This document shows positions 11,484-21,290 of a stretch of DNA of 64,000 nucleotides, piece after piece. The number at the start of each line of letters is the position of its first letter. Position 1 is the first letter of the stretch. This DNA is from Lumbricus rubellus. Taxonomy: Eukaryota; Annelida; Clitellata; Crassiclitellata; Lumbricidae. The stretch lies in contig OX243820.1 in assembly GCA_945859605.1 (NCBI GenBank), positions 35,716,561 through 35,780,560 of the forward strand. Direction: 5' to 3'. The position numbers and the translations under genes are program-made. The notes under the pieces are model-generated. The model worked only from the letters and a program-made list of their open reading frames with translations, was not told the DNA's origin and searched no databases.

Positions 11484-11659
11484 TTTGTGCTTCTTCTTGA
11501 CAAGCTGACTCACACGACTTGTTAGCGATTTTTACCAACGCTCGAACATAGGTTTAACTATCGAAACGTTCCGATTACTTTTAAACCTACAAAGTCGCAT
11601 ATTCCGAGTCACTGTCTTATTTCTAAACCTTTAAGCATTACTTGGTAACTGGCCGGTAG

Positions 11660-11673
11660 CTGGGCCCATAACC
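11660..11673 (-). promoter_or_regulatory. Primer binding site, half tRNA-iMet type
   Basis: Immediately inside the 5' LTR the element strand reads GGTTATGGGCCCAG. To my recollection Drosophila copia has GGTTATGGGCCCAG at the same place, where it pairs with an internal stretch of initiator tRNA-Met cut in the anticodon stem (a half-tRNA primer), not with the tRNA 3' end. The match and position are seen; the primer identity is from knowledge of copia. Confidence 0.85.
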
Positions 11674-11811
11674 TGATAGCAGAATATAATTTCCAGCAAA
11701 CCAATCAAACAAACAAAATGTCTACGACATGGCGAGAGGACGCTTAACAGTCACGTGACCAACATAGAGGGATCATTCGATAACTAATGGCCTACTGTCG
11801 TTTTTCCAACA
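11674..11811 (-). repeat. 5' LTR of the copia element
   Basis: 138 bp, differing from the 3' LTR by about two substitutions (TTTCAGC/TTCCAGC and CTACAACAT/CTACGACAT on the plus strand). It should carry the promoter and transcription start of the element; no clear TATA box was picked out. The right target duplication GCCAT follows at 11812-11816. Confidence 0.93.
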
Positions 11812-11900
11812 GCCATACGGGATTCGAACTGCGTATACCGTGAGCACTCCAAGCCATTTTGATATCGATTATACTAACCCCTATCCCAGGGTATATAGGC
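11812..11900 (-). repeat. tRNA-like SINE relic split by the copia insertion
   Basis: On the minus strand the sequence contains GCAGTTCGAATCCCGTATG, a good RNA polymerase III B box (GTTCGAATCC), next to the copia target duplication. Read across the insertion it continues with the sequence left of 7351 (TCCCTGGGTTTAGC on the minus strand). I infer a tRNA-derived SINE or tRNA pseudogene as the target. The A-box side is weak, so the family is unclear. Confidence 0.45.
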
Positions 11901-12006
11901 CTAGCGTTGGCTGGATCCAATGTCCCGTTTTGCTCATGTTTATGTAAATGACAAGAAAATAGGCCTATAATATATACATACAGTCATACATGCATATAAT
12001 GTACAT

Positions 12007-12337
12007 CAGGGGTGTCAAAGAGCTGGCCATTGGATCAATTTTTTGGCCCGCTGATGATTCTTTTTCAGCCCGCGGAGCCTTCCCTAAAGATTACAAAATC
12101 AGAGGATAAAAGTTCAAATTTTTATATTTTACACTAAGTTTTACAGTCAGCGCCAATACATGGAGGTTTTTTCTTGCTGACGTCACTTTTGCTCAGACGC
12201 ACAGCAGATACAGTTATCCAGTATGTTTAATTTTCGATATCCTGGCCCGCCGCTTGTTGGAAAATGCTCAAACTGGCCCGCCATTTGTTGGAATATGTTC
12301 ACACTGGCCCGCCACTAAAAAAGGTTTGACACCCCTG
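12007..12337. mobile_element. hAT-type MITE (CAGGGGTGTCAAA termini)
   Basis: Ends CAGGGGTGTCAAA and TTTGACACCCCTG are perfect inverted repeats of the common hAT form. Flanks ATGTACAT (11999-12006) and ATGTACAA (12338-12345) agree at seven of eight positions, an aged 8-bp duplication. The interior has repeated GGCCCGCC words (12245, 12276, 12307). No transposase is left. Confidence 0.85.
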
Positions 12338-12585
12338 ATGTACAAAATTGTACATAATCTAAAACAGCTCTTAAAACTTGTTTAACTTGAAAAATAAACA
12401 GCTGACTACATCACTCCGCCTATCACGAGTCCACGGAGAATTTCTCTAGCGCCGTTATAATTTGACGTACGGCCTCTTCTCATTGACGTGCTTACTCAAC
12501 AATGCACGAGTGTGCTGTAACACTATAGCATACTAGCGGTGTTGCTAAAAGATATGATCACTACGGTGTCGTAAAATTACAGTGG
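12338..12585. other. Sequence between MITE and minisatellite, no gene
   Basis: No feature recognised. Confidence 0.4.
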
Positions 12586-13150
12586 CGTCGTTGTCATAGA
12601 ATAGCACTGTCATGGAATAGCAGAGGCATTGAATAGCAGCGTGATTTAATAGCAGAGTCATTGAAGAACATAATGAATAGAAATATCATTGAATATTATA
12701 GCAGTGTCATTGAATAGCAGTGTCATGGAATAGCAGTCACTGAATAGAAGCGTCGTAGAATAACTGTGCCATGGAATAGTAGCGTCGTTGAATAGCAAAG
12801 AAATAGAATATTAGAGAATAGAATAGAACTGCTATTCACTGACTCTGCTATTCTGTGACATTGCTATTCAATCACTTCGCAATACAATGATATTTCTATT
12901 CAATGAATGTTCTTCAGAGACTCTGCTATAAAATTACACTGCTATCCGATGCCTATGCCACTCCATAACAACACGTACTATTCTACTGAATAGTAATATC
13001 ATAGAATGATGGTGGAAACCATGGAACAGCAGAGTCACGGAATAACAGACTGTCATGGAATAGCAGTCATTGAATAGCAGTGTCACAGAATAGCAGTAAT
13101 TGAATAGCAGTGTCATGGATTACTAGTGTCATTGAATGGCGGATTCACTT
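12586..13150. repeat. Degenerate AATAGCAGTGTCAT minisatellite, part 1
   Basis: Units of about 15-17 bp built on GAATAGCAGTGTCATG recur with heavy divergence. Units near 12830-12960 run in the opposite orientation (CTGCTATTCA), so the array contains an internal inversion. It resumes at 13690 after a hAT MITE. Confidence 0.8.
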
Positions 13151-13197
13151 AATTGCAGATTCATATTTCGTGTTTGTTTTCTTTGGTAATGGTAGAG

Positions 13198-13566
13198 CAG
13201 TGGTTCCCAACCTTTTTTGACTGTAGGGCCACTTTTCCAAAGTTGGAGGACGCGAGGGCCACTTTTTCTTAGTTAAAGAACATTGGGGGCATTTAGGGGG
13301 CCACAAAACTAAAATTTAATTAACTAAAAGCACATAAAAATTGTTATAATTAATTCAAAGTACAATGTATGATGTTTATAGACTTTAAAATAACATAATT
13401 TGTAATAGAAAATAATTCTCTGTTCTATTCTGTCCAAATTGTCAATTTTTTCATATACTTTTGTTAATTCTTTGAGAGATGAGTGCCATTGTTGAGGCCT
13501 GGCGGGCCATTTTGTGAGGCCTCGCGGGCCACTTTTGGCCCGCGGGCCACGGGTTGGGAACCGCTG
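13198..13566. mobile_element. hAT-type MITE (CAGTGGTTCCCAACC termini)
   Basis: Left end CAGTGGTTCCCAACC and right end GGTTGGGAACCGCTG are inverted repeats with one mismatch. GGGCCAC words recur at both sides. GGTAGAG precedes the left end and lies three bases beyond the right end, a probable damaged 8-bp duplication. The ends match the widespread animal hAT type. There is no coding capacity. Confidence 0.82.
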
Positions 13567-13689
13567 TCAGGTAGAGTATACACTCTGGCATGCTGTTAAA
13601 TTCGACTTCTGTAACAAATCGTGATCATCCGTTCATAATACAGAAATTGAAAACATATTACGTTGTGTTAGTTTGAAATTAATTATTGT

Positions 13690-14175
13690 TATATAATAGC
13701 AGTGTCGTATAATAGCAGTATCACCTAATAGCAGTGTCATAATTATAATAGCAGTGTCGTATAATAGCAGTATCACCTAATAGCAGTGTCATAATTATAA
13801 TAGCGGTGTCGTATAATAGCAGTATCACCTAATAGCAGTGTCATAATTATAATAGCAGTGTCGTATAATAGCAGTATCACCTAATAGCAGTGTCATAATT
13901 ATAATAGCAGTGTCGTATAATAGCAGTATCACCTAATAGCAGAGTCATAATTATAATAGCAGTGTCGTATAATAGCAGTATCACCTAATAGCAGTGTCAT
14001 AATTATAATAGCAGTGTCGTATAATAGCAGTATCACCGAATAGCAGTGCCATAATTATAATAGCAGTGTCGTATAATAGCAGTATCACCGAATAGCAGTG
14101 TCATAATTATAATAGCGGTGTCGTATAATAGCAGTATCACCGAATAGCAGTGTCATAGTAATTATAATAGCAGTG
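13690..14175. repeat. 52-bp higher-order minisatellite, about nine copies
   Basis: Each unit holds three TAATAGCAG subunits in fixed order, ending GTGTCGTA, GTATCACC and GTGTCATAATTA. Copies differ by single bases (CACCTAA against CACCGAA, GCAG against GCGG). The order means that a 17-bp monomer array was first organised as a trimer and then amplified as a 52-bp block. Confidence 0.9.
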
Positions 14176-14179
14176 TAAT

Positions 14180-15085
14180 AGAATTGCGAGCCTGGATAAA
14201 AGCAGAGAAGGTCTTTTGTTGCAAAAACGTAATTAGTTCAATATATTCCTATTGTACCGTATGATACAATACGCGATGTCCTATGACAGGCGCAGCTTCG
14301 AATATCCTCCTAAGACGGTAATTATCTCTTATTCGTTGCAAGTCTTTCACGAGGCTTACACACATAATGGGTAATTCAACGCCACGCTCTGATCTTTAGA
14401 CAGAAGAAACAAGCGCGTATACGGTAACGGTATAAGCCGCAGCGCAAATAATGGCCAGCTTATTTCTCAAGGGATCGTTGTCGAGGGAGCGCGTTGGGGA
14501 TCTACGGTAACAAGGGGTTTTCCGTAAAGGGAGTGAGAGCGAGTTGGCAGCAATTTCCGATGGATTGTGTTTAAGAGGATTTTCTTCCTGGAATAATATT
14601 ACTGTTGGCGGACTTTGAGGGAAAACGAATCGGGTGAGTTTTATTGGCGTCTGGGTCGCGATGGCAATTGGAATTTGAGAGCGTTAGATAAATCGTCGAA
14701 GAGAGGAGGAGGAGGGTCTTGAATCTCTGCTTGCTCCATTAGTCTGTAGTTTTGAAATGATGGTCATTACACTGATTGGTTGTAAAACACTCTGGAAAAT
14801 GACAAATGAATAGGCAGGAGACAGAGGTAGGGTAACGGAGAAAGACTAAAGGATAAATAGATAATGGACAATAATTAGACCTATAAGTACCTAGAGACGT
14901 ACACCATTATAATTTACAATGCAATTATACTACTGCAATTTGCTATCCCCCTTCTAGCAATGCGCAGACGCGCACACGCCTCAACAGCAGCGCAACTGCA
15001 ATTATTATTATGCTGCAGTAATAATTATTATTGTGAGTGAAGAAAGACTTGAGTCTCAAGTAATACTGTTCTCCACACAGTGATC
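14180..15085. other. No gene recognised; possible unannotated transcribed edge
   Basis: The stretch 14380-14650 is less repetitive and has CGGGTGAGTTTT near 14630, a fair splice donor match. With no open frame before it, this is too weak to call an exon. Confidence 0.3.
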
Positions 15086-15089
15086 GTCT

Positions 15090-15318
15090 CTGGAGAAAAA
15101 AGGGACCGAACACAGACTACGTGCTCTTATAATTTATTATAGTATCGGTTTTTGCGTTTTAAAGGTGTCTAACTATCATAGGCGATTGTAAAAGGTCCCT
15201 AAACAGTATTAACTACAGCGTGAAAGAAGGAGCACCGAACCACGGAGTCTCGTGCTCTAATAATTATAATATCGATTGATATTGTTTTAAAGGTGTCTAA
15301 CTATGGTCGGCAAATGTG
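15090..15318. repeat. Diverged direct duplication of about 100-150 bp
   Basis: About 15105-15175 and 15230-15305 share ACCGAAC, ACG, TCGTGCTCT, TAATAAT and TTTTAAAGGTGTCTAACTAT. A looser third copy may surround 15040. No coding sense. Confidence 0.65.
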
Positions 15319-15562
15319 AGTGAAGGACTGGAGTATCAAGGCCCACACCACAGTAACCGCCTCGGACGAGGATCGTACCTGTATACTCTCCGAGTTACAG
15401 GCTGACCGCTCTAAACGAAATAATGTCCACCATAGTTACTGTACTCCATTGGGAACTGCTATTAGTCCCGCGCTCCTATCTTCTGCTATGCGTTCTCTGC
15501 CCCTATAGGCAGGTCAGAATGTTTGAAGTCTTCAAACTTTCGTGTTGCCTATAATAATACTG

Positions 15563-15768
15563 TGGGGCGCGGTGGTGTAGTGGTATCGTCGTTGCCTTGG
15601 AGCCGGAAGGTTCGAGGTTCGAATCCACCTCGCCGCGTAAGGACCTTGGGCAAGTCCTTCACTCACAATTGCTCAGTGCTTCGGCGTGAAACTCCGATGC
15701 AGTGTCGGCTCTGCATTCGAGAGCGACTCTGAAGGGACGCTATAACAAGTGCACTTACAAACAAACTG
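15563..15768 (+). mobile_element. tRNA-derived SINE, copy 1
   Basis: The head carries an RNA polymerase III A box (TGGTGTAGTGG) and a B box (GGTTCGAATCC), followed by a conserved body (GTAAGGACCTTGGGCAAGTC, TTCGGCGTGAAACTCCGATG) and a LINE-like tail (GAGCGACTCTGAAGGGACGC, TATAACAAGTGCAC) ending in A-rich ACAAAC units. It closely matches 18285-18507 and 56001-56226. It would be transcribed by Pol III and moved by LINE machinery. Confidence 0.9.
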
Positions 15769-16039
15769 TACATGTCGATTCGGAAGATCGTATCGTGTGC
15801 TGTAATATGGCAAACAAATGTCTGTCGAGGGTAACGACCTCTGTTGTCATAAGCCCTCGTCAAATCAGGATCCTCCTCCTCATCGTTTCGTGTAGAGAAT
15901 GAGCCGCGAATGCATTGAACTGTTCAGTAAAGGAGTGTTGGAGATGTTCAGAGGTAGGCCTAACTGATGTTGTGAGGTAGGCTAACTGTTGGATGTCTGG
16001 CGTTGAATACTCGGCGGTGCCTTTAGAGAACCTGATGTT

Positions 16040-16320
16040 AGCGAAAGAAGAAGAAGTGGAGGGAGAAGATGAGGAGGCGGATGAGGAGGCGGAAGAAGAA
16101 GAGGAGGAGATGAGGAAAAAGAGGAGGAAGAGAAGGAGGAGGAAGAGGAGGAGGAAAAGAAGATGAGAGGAGGAGAAAGAGGATGAAGAGAAGGATGAGG
16201 AGGTGGTGGTGGTGGAGGAGGAGGAGGAGGACGAGGAGAGAGAGGAGGGAGAGGAATAGGATGAAGAGAAGGAGGAATAGGAAGAGGATGGTGTGGAAAA
16301 GGAAGAGAACCGGAAGTGGA
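16040..16320. repeat. Purine-rich GGA/GAA tract
   Basis: Almost pure purine on the plus strand with GAGGAG, GAAGAA and GGTGGT runs. Open frames of Pro/Ser/Leu on the other strand are composition artefacts. Confidence 0.8.
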
Positions 16321-16679
16321 AGCGGTGTCGTCGCCGGAAATTGGACTTGCCTTGTCAAGTCGAATCCGTCGTGTAATCATCGCTGCGCGCATGCGTGCGA
16401 CCGCGCGTGCCTCCTGGAGTCGACTGCATTAAGGACACCTGTGGCCTTCGCTGTCCCCTTGACGGTCAAATGAATTGAGATGACCTCGAAGGTACCTGAC
16501 AGAAATTAGGTCGACGGACGAATCCACATTCGGACGGTAAGGGGTTTAAGATTGCCAACTCGACTCTCTTCAGTAACTTCTAAGAAACTAATTATGAACT
16601 CAGGGGCCAGCCAGTGCTCTCACAGTCTGACTTCTGAATTGGGTTTTAATATTATCATTTTACTTTTGTTACAATGAGA

Positions 16680-16748
16680 ATTTACATTTAATTACATTTA
16701 ATTACATTTAATTACATTTATTTACATTTAATTACATTTAATTACATT
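16680..16748. repeat. 10-bp tandem repeat ACATTTAATT
   Basis: About seven copies of TTACATTTAA with one TTTATT variant. Confidence 0.9.
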
Positions 16749-16794
16749 ACTAAGCAACGGATTCCACGAAGCACTGTTCCTGTTGAATGAATCC

Positions 16795-17260
16795 GTGCAT
16801 CTGCCTGTTTGTCATTCTGTCTGTTTGTTTGCCTATGTCTCTAACTCCCCGTCTCGCTCAGTCTGAATGCCTGCCTTTACGTGTGTCTGTCTATTTGCCT
16901 GAATTGCCTCTCTGTGTAAGTGTCTGTCTGTCTGTCTGTGTGTCTGTCTGTCTATGTGCATGTTATCAGCTTGTCTATCTGTGTGAATAGGCATACCTGT
17001 CTGTCTGTCTGTCTGTTTGTTTGTTTGTCTGTCTACCCATTCGTATGTCTGTTTATCGTTCTTTCCGAGTACATGCCTATAATGCATGTATATCCGCCTG
17101 TTTGTCTGTCGGTCAGTCTACATGTCTGTCTGTCTGTGTGTCTGATATTATGTATGTCTACACACCTGTCTGTGGGCATATATTCTGTCTGTTTGTCTGT
17201 CTGTCTACCTGTCTGTCTGCCCGTCTATATGTCTGTCTGCATAGGTCTACTTGCATGTCT
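16795..17260. repeat. Long degenerate TCTG microsatellite
   Basis: CTGTCTGT words dominate with scattered breaks. Several Cys/Leu/Ser/Val frames on both strands come from the repeat. Confidence 0.8.
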
Positions 17261-17361
17261 ATCTGCTATTCCATCTCCAAAACTCAACCCAGGCCGTATA
17301 CATGTCATGACCGGAGACAGCTTTGACCCCGGGTTCACTTCCTCCGATAATTATAGCCATA

Positions 17362-17364
17362 CGA

Positions 17365-17397
<33 letters not shown>

Positions 17398-17814
17398 TAT
17401 AATATAAATGTATATATAATATAAATGTATATATAATATATATACATTTATACATTTATATATATATATATATATATGAAATACGTTCTAGGATATTTTG
17501 ATCTCGATCCCCCGGTCGCCGTACGGACGAGTGCGCATGCGCGACCATGATCTCGAGCGGGGCGAGATTTGGCGCGAGACTTATCGAACGGAAGCCTTGA
17601 ATGGTCCGCGGAGCAGTGGCGAGCTTAGGGAACAGTTTACAGTGAACGCCCCCGGAGCCAAGACTTGATTGATTGAGATATTGGCTGAGTTGGAAAAGCG
17701 GTAATACACACATATGTCACATATGTGATATACATGTATATATAATTATAATATATATATATATATATTTGAAATCGAAGTATGGATATGAAAGGAGGTT
17801 GTATACAATCTGAA

Positions 17815-17846
<32 letters not shown>

Positions 17847-18035
17847 TTTTACTTATGCAAGTAGACATATGCAGACAGCTTCACATATATAATATATATA
17901 TATATAGATCTATATATAATATGAGAAATTCAAAATATATACATGTATAATAATATAGACCTACGTGTAGTGGAGCTCAGTATTTATACAGTCTATACTT
18001 AACTTATATATACATATATATTTATATACATGTAT
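17362..18035. repeat. (AT)n tracts around a GC-rich block
   Basis: TATATA arrays lie at about 17362-17478, 17735-17768, 17816-17842 and 17885-18030. Between them 17500-17660 is GC- and CpG-rich (GGTCGCCGTACGGACGAG, GCGCATGCGCGACC). The block has no frame or RNA fold that I recognise. Confidence 0.75.
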
Positions 18036-18284
18036 ACGTGGCTTCTGCGTTTAGTCTCTATATCTGCAACATCTTTAGTGTTATAGATACGAAACTGGAG
18101 AAGAGGAGATTTTCCAGCTTCAAGTGGAGTAATATCGAAGTCGACATATTGTCTGTGTTTCTTCAGCTTTCGAAACTGATCCACCGCCTATGTCATAAAA
18201 CAATAAAGCGACAAAACAATATGAAAGGCAACACATGATATGTAGCTTATAAGCCATTATATATATGCTTTTGTATGCATTTTG

Positions 18285-18507
18285 TGGGGCGCGGTGGTCT
18301 AGTGGTGGCGTCGTTGCCTTGGAGACGGAAGGTCCGAGGTTCGAATCCACCTCCCCGCGTAAGGACCTTGGGCAAGTCCTTCACTTACAATTGCTCAGCG
18401 CTTCGGCGTGAAACTCCGATGCAGTGTCCGCTCTGCATCGGGAGCGCCTCTGAGTAGAGAGAGCTTGAAGGGGCGCTATAACAAGTGCACATACAAACAA
18501 ACAAACA
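18285..18507 (+). mobile_element. tRNA-derived SINE, copy 2 (best preserved)
   Basis: A box TGGTCTAGTGG and B box GGTTCGAATCC are intact. The body is the same as in copy 1, and the tail GCGCCTCTGAGTAGAGAGAG with CTTGAAGGGGCGCTATAA matches LINE 3' ends at 1755 and 40885 in this window. It ends in (CAAA)n. This copy is the best guide to the family consensus. Confidence 0.92.
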
Positions 18508-18544
18508 TGGACATGATTGTACAATGTATATACATGTACTGAAT

Positions 18545-18800
18545 GCAAATTTATATAACGCCCCTTCAAGAAGTCCACTTAGAAACTCACCCTGTCCATC
18601 TTCAGTGATGCAAATACCGGTAGGTCTGTATAAAATACAGATGAGTCAGTTAACCCTTTAGGTAACGGACGTATCTGCAACGGGAGACTAATCCAGACAG
18701 ATGGACCAACAACAGTTAATGAGAAAGCACGACGCTGACTTTGTATTGTATCTCTACGGATTCATCAAGTGCTTCCCGCAGTGCATGCACACCAATCAGA
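18545..18800 (-). pseudogene. LINE ORF2 C-terminus and 3' tail
   Basis: The minus strand reads QRRAFSLTVVGPSVWISLPL followed by QIRPLP and DSSVFY, then a stop and CTTGAAGGGGCGTTATATAA. This parallels the LINE at 40238-40947 (RRAFSVVGPSVWNSLPLQIR). It is a 5'-truncated copy of that CR1/L2-like family, with small insertions and lost frame. No RT core remains. Confidence 0.85.
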
Positions 18801-18869
18801 AGCGCTTCTATTGTGAGAAAAGAAAGTAGTTTTTAAGACAGTGAAAAGGTGTAATTCGAGTAATTGTAA

Positions 18870-19115
18870 TTGTAATCGAACATTTATATAGCGCCACTTC
18901 GAGAGAACTCCTCAGAGGCGCTCCCGACCTGACACCAAACCATAATCAAAGAGAATGGTTTTCATATGCTTGCGAAAACGGGGCAAAGAAAGACAAAGAA
19001 GTTCATTACGGAGACTAATAGGTAACTTATTCCATGCAGAAAGACAGAGGGACCATGACAAAGCTTCTATGCAGCACTGTGGAAGATCGAGCCATAGGAA
19101 CAACCAGGCCGCCAT
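18870..19115 (-). pseudogene. Second LINE ORF2 C-terminus, related subfamily
   Basis: The minus strand gives LSAWNKLPISLRNELL, then FRKHMKTILFDYG and a stop, followed by a CTTCG..GGCGCTATATAAAT tail. The WNKLP motif and basic FRKHMKT end are typical of CR1/L2-type ORF2 C-termini. It lies directly beyond the copy at 18545-18800 in the same orientation. Confidence 0.8.
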
Positions 19116-19255
19116 GGATGCGTTGCAGCGCGAAGGAATCTACGGCCTCGAATGGATAGCACAGAGTACCAGTTAATTAATAACGAATAACGTGTCAATG
19201 GAAAGAGCTATGAGACGTTTTGCTGAGAGAAGAGCTTTATAAAATAATGACCATA

Positions 19256-19440
19256 TACAATACAATACAATACAATACAATACAATACAATACAATACAA
19301 TACAATACAATACAATACAATACAATACAATACAATACAATACAATACAATACAATACAATGCAATACAATACAATACAATGCAATACAATACAATACAA
19401 AGCAATACAGTACAATACAATAAAATAAAAAATACAATAA
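19256..19440. repeat. (AATAC)n pentanucleotide array
   Basis: About 35 copies of ACAAT/AATAC with rare G variants (ATGCA, AAGCA). The three Tyr-Cys-Ile-Val-Leu frames are translations of this array. Confidence 0.95.
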
Positions 19441-19679
19441 AATTTCCTCTTCGTGAGGACAAGTGCTTATACTTCATAAGAGAGGACACCCTTTCACGCT
19501 CTCTTTTGTTGCATAGAAATTGTCGAAAAGCAATGTCCTAATCTCTGCTGCCGTAATTGATTCATTCTTTGAAATGTATGCAATAGTCTCATGCATACAA
19601 TGCAATGCATTGCATTTGTACTCATCAGAATGATGCAAGCGCGCATTTATAGCAACGACCAGAAATACGTTTTCTCAAA

Positions 19680-19815
19680 GTAAGTGAGTAAGCAAGTGAG
19701 TGAGTTAGTAAGTAAGTAAGTAAGTAAGTAAGTAAGCAAGTAAGTAAGTGAGTAAGCAAGTGAGTGAGTGAGTAAGTAAGTAAGCAAGTAAGCAAGTAAG
19801 AAGTAAGTAGTTAGC
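19680..19815. repeat. (AAGT/GAGT)n microsatellite
   Basis: Tetranucleotide tract AAGTAAGT with GAGT and AAGC variants. Confidence 0.9.
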
Positions 19816-20044
19816 CTTCATTTGCGTCTTACATTCGCGCATTCTTTACATTGCCTACTTACTTATGTATACATGTACATTTGCAATTCGTGGCGAATTC
19901 GGTTCAATTGGGATGGATGGCTGGACGCAGACGTAGTCATAGTCAGCCATGCAAAGAAGGAAAGAATTGATACAGAACGCAAGGAAAATAAGGAAGGAAG
20001 GAAGAACACAGAACGTACTAATGGATAGGACAGACGGACCACTA

Positions 20045-20190
20045 AAAGGATGGACAGACAGACAGAATGACACAGAGAATGACAGACAGATAGACAGACA
20101 GACAGGCATGGATACAGACAGACAGGCATAGAGACAGATAGACAGACAAGCAGACAGACAGAAAGACAGACAGACGGACGGTCAGAAAGA
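20045..20190. repeat. (GACA)n microsatellite
   Basis: Imperfect GACA tract with GATA and GACG variants. Confidence 0.85.
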
Positions 20191-20276
20191 AAGGGTAGAC
20201 TGTCTTATATTGCATGCAACAAAGGCTGTTGTTGATGCTACGCCATAGCATTGAGTCTCGCGAGCAGCAGTCATGG

Positions 20277-20282
20277 CAACAG

Positions 20283-20316
<34 letters not shown>

Positions 20317-20318
20317 GA
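20277..20318. repeat. (AGC)n trinucleotide repeat
   Basis: AGCAGC run broken once by ACC. A further GAAGAC/GAAGAG run lies at about 20465-20512. Confidence 0.85.
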
Positions 20319-20589
20319 TGGTGGCCCATTCGATGGCAAACGATTGGATGTGCCCAGAAGGCCTATCAATTAGACTGACAGCCGATATATATTAGGCCGA
20401 GAGTCGATTGAGATATAACGGCGCCAAACGATCCGAGAGTTTTTAGTCCGAAGGGAAGAACAAGAAGAAGAAGAAGACGAAGACGAAGACGAAGACGAAG
20501 AGGAAGAGGAAGGCGTCTACAGAGTTTGCGAGGAATTTACTAAGCATCCGTTGAGAGAGGAAAGAGACATAATATCGCAACTGCGGAGG

Positions 20590-21290
20590 TTAGTGAATCA
20601 TTACCATGACTAATACTATCACAAACACTATAACTAATTCATTCATTCATTCATTCATTCTTTCATTCAACTAATAATTATAATATCTAATACCATACCT
20701 GGTATAAAAGACACTATGACTAATACTATGACTAATTGCATAAATGATACTATAATTGATACGGTAACTAATACCATAACTAATGATATGAATAATATTG
20801 GCTATAGCTAATTCCGTGACAGATACTAGAACTAATACTTTAACTTATACCAAAGCCAGGGCCGGATTAAGCAATGTCGGGGCCCTGTTCGGAAATTTTT
20901 GTGGGGGCCCTGTTCGGAAATTTGTTGCGGAAAATTTTTAAAATTTTTCGGGAAAATCATACCATTTCATTCCCCAAAAAAGTTGATGACTTTTTTTTAG
21001 TCATCTGCCGAAATTTTTGGGAAAATAGTCGTGTGGCCAAAATTTGCTCAAATTTTTTTACACATTTGGGGGGCCCCCTAAAGTGTGGGGGCCCCTGTTC
21101 GGCCGAACATGTTGAACATGCCTTAATCCGGCCCTGACCAAAGCTAATAGTTTGACTAATATTATATCTAATACTATTACTAATTCCATAACTAATACCA
21201 TAAGTATAAACTATAATTAATACCATAACAGTTATGCTAATAATTATAATATAATTTATGGTATCAGTTACAGTATTACTTATGGCATAT
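20590..21290. repeat. ACTAATACCATA degenerate minisatellite
   Basis: ACTAATAC(T/C)AT and TAATACCATAAC words recur every 15-18 bp from about 20600 to 20856 and from 21145 to 21290. The hAT MITE at 20857-21136 interrupts the array. A short (CATT)n run lies at 20638-20665. Confidence 0.75.
20857..21136. mobile_element. hAT-type MITE (CAGGGCCGGATTAAG termini)
   Basis: The ends CAGGGCCGGATTAAG and CTTAATCCGGCCCTG are inverted repeats, allowing one extra C near the right end. Flanks 20849-20856 and 21137-21144 are both ACCAAAGC, a perfect 8-bp duplication. Internal GGGGCCCTGTTCGG words occur three times. 280 bp, no transposase. Confidence 0.92.

Larger units (their letters stand above)
7356..11811 (-). 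mobile_element. Ty1/copia LTR retrotransposon, nearly complete
   Basis: This 4456-bp element lies on the minus strand. It has two 138-bp LTRs, a flanking GCCAT duplication, a primer site next to the 5' LTR and a purine tract next to the 3' LTR. Between them the domain order is gag, CCHC knuckle, protease, integrase, reverse transcriptase, RNase H, which is the Ty1/copia order (integrase before RT). LTRs start TGTTGGAA and end in CA, as in Drosophila copia. By eye the LTRs differ at two of 138 positions, suggesting a fairly recent insertion. Two apparent single-base losses break the polyprotein into three frames, so this copy is probably not autonomous unless those are assembly errors. The very short LTRs recall the animal GalEa group, but assigning the clade needs an RT tree. 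Confidence 0.95.

Noticed and set aside
14620..14640. Splice donor of a first exon (CGGGTGAGT)
   Set aside because: An isolated donor match with no supported upstream exon or open frame; expected by chance at this length.
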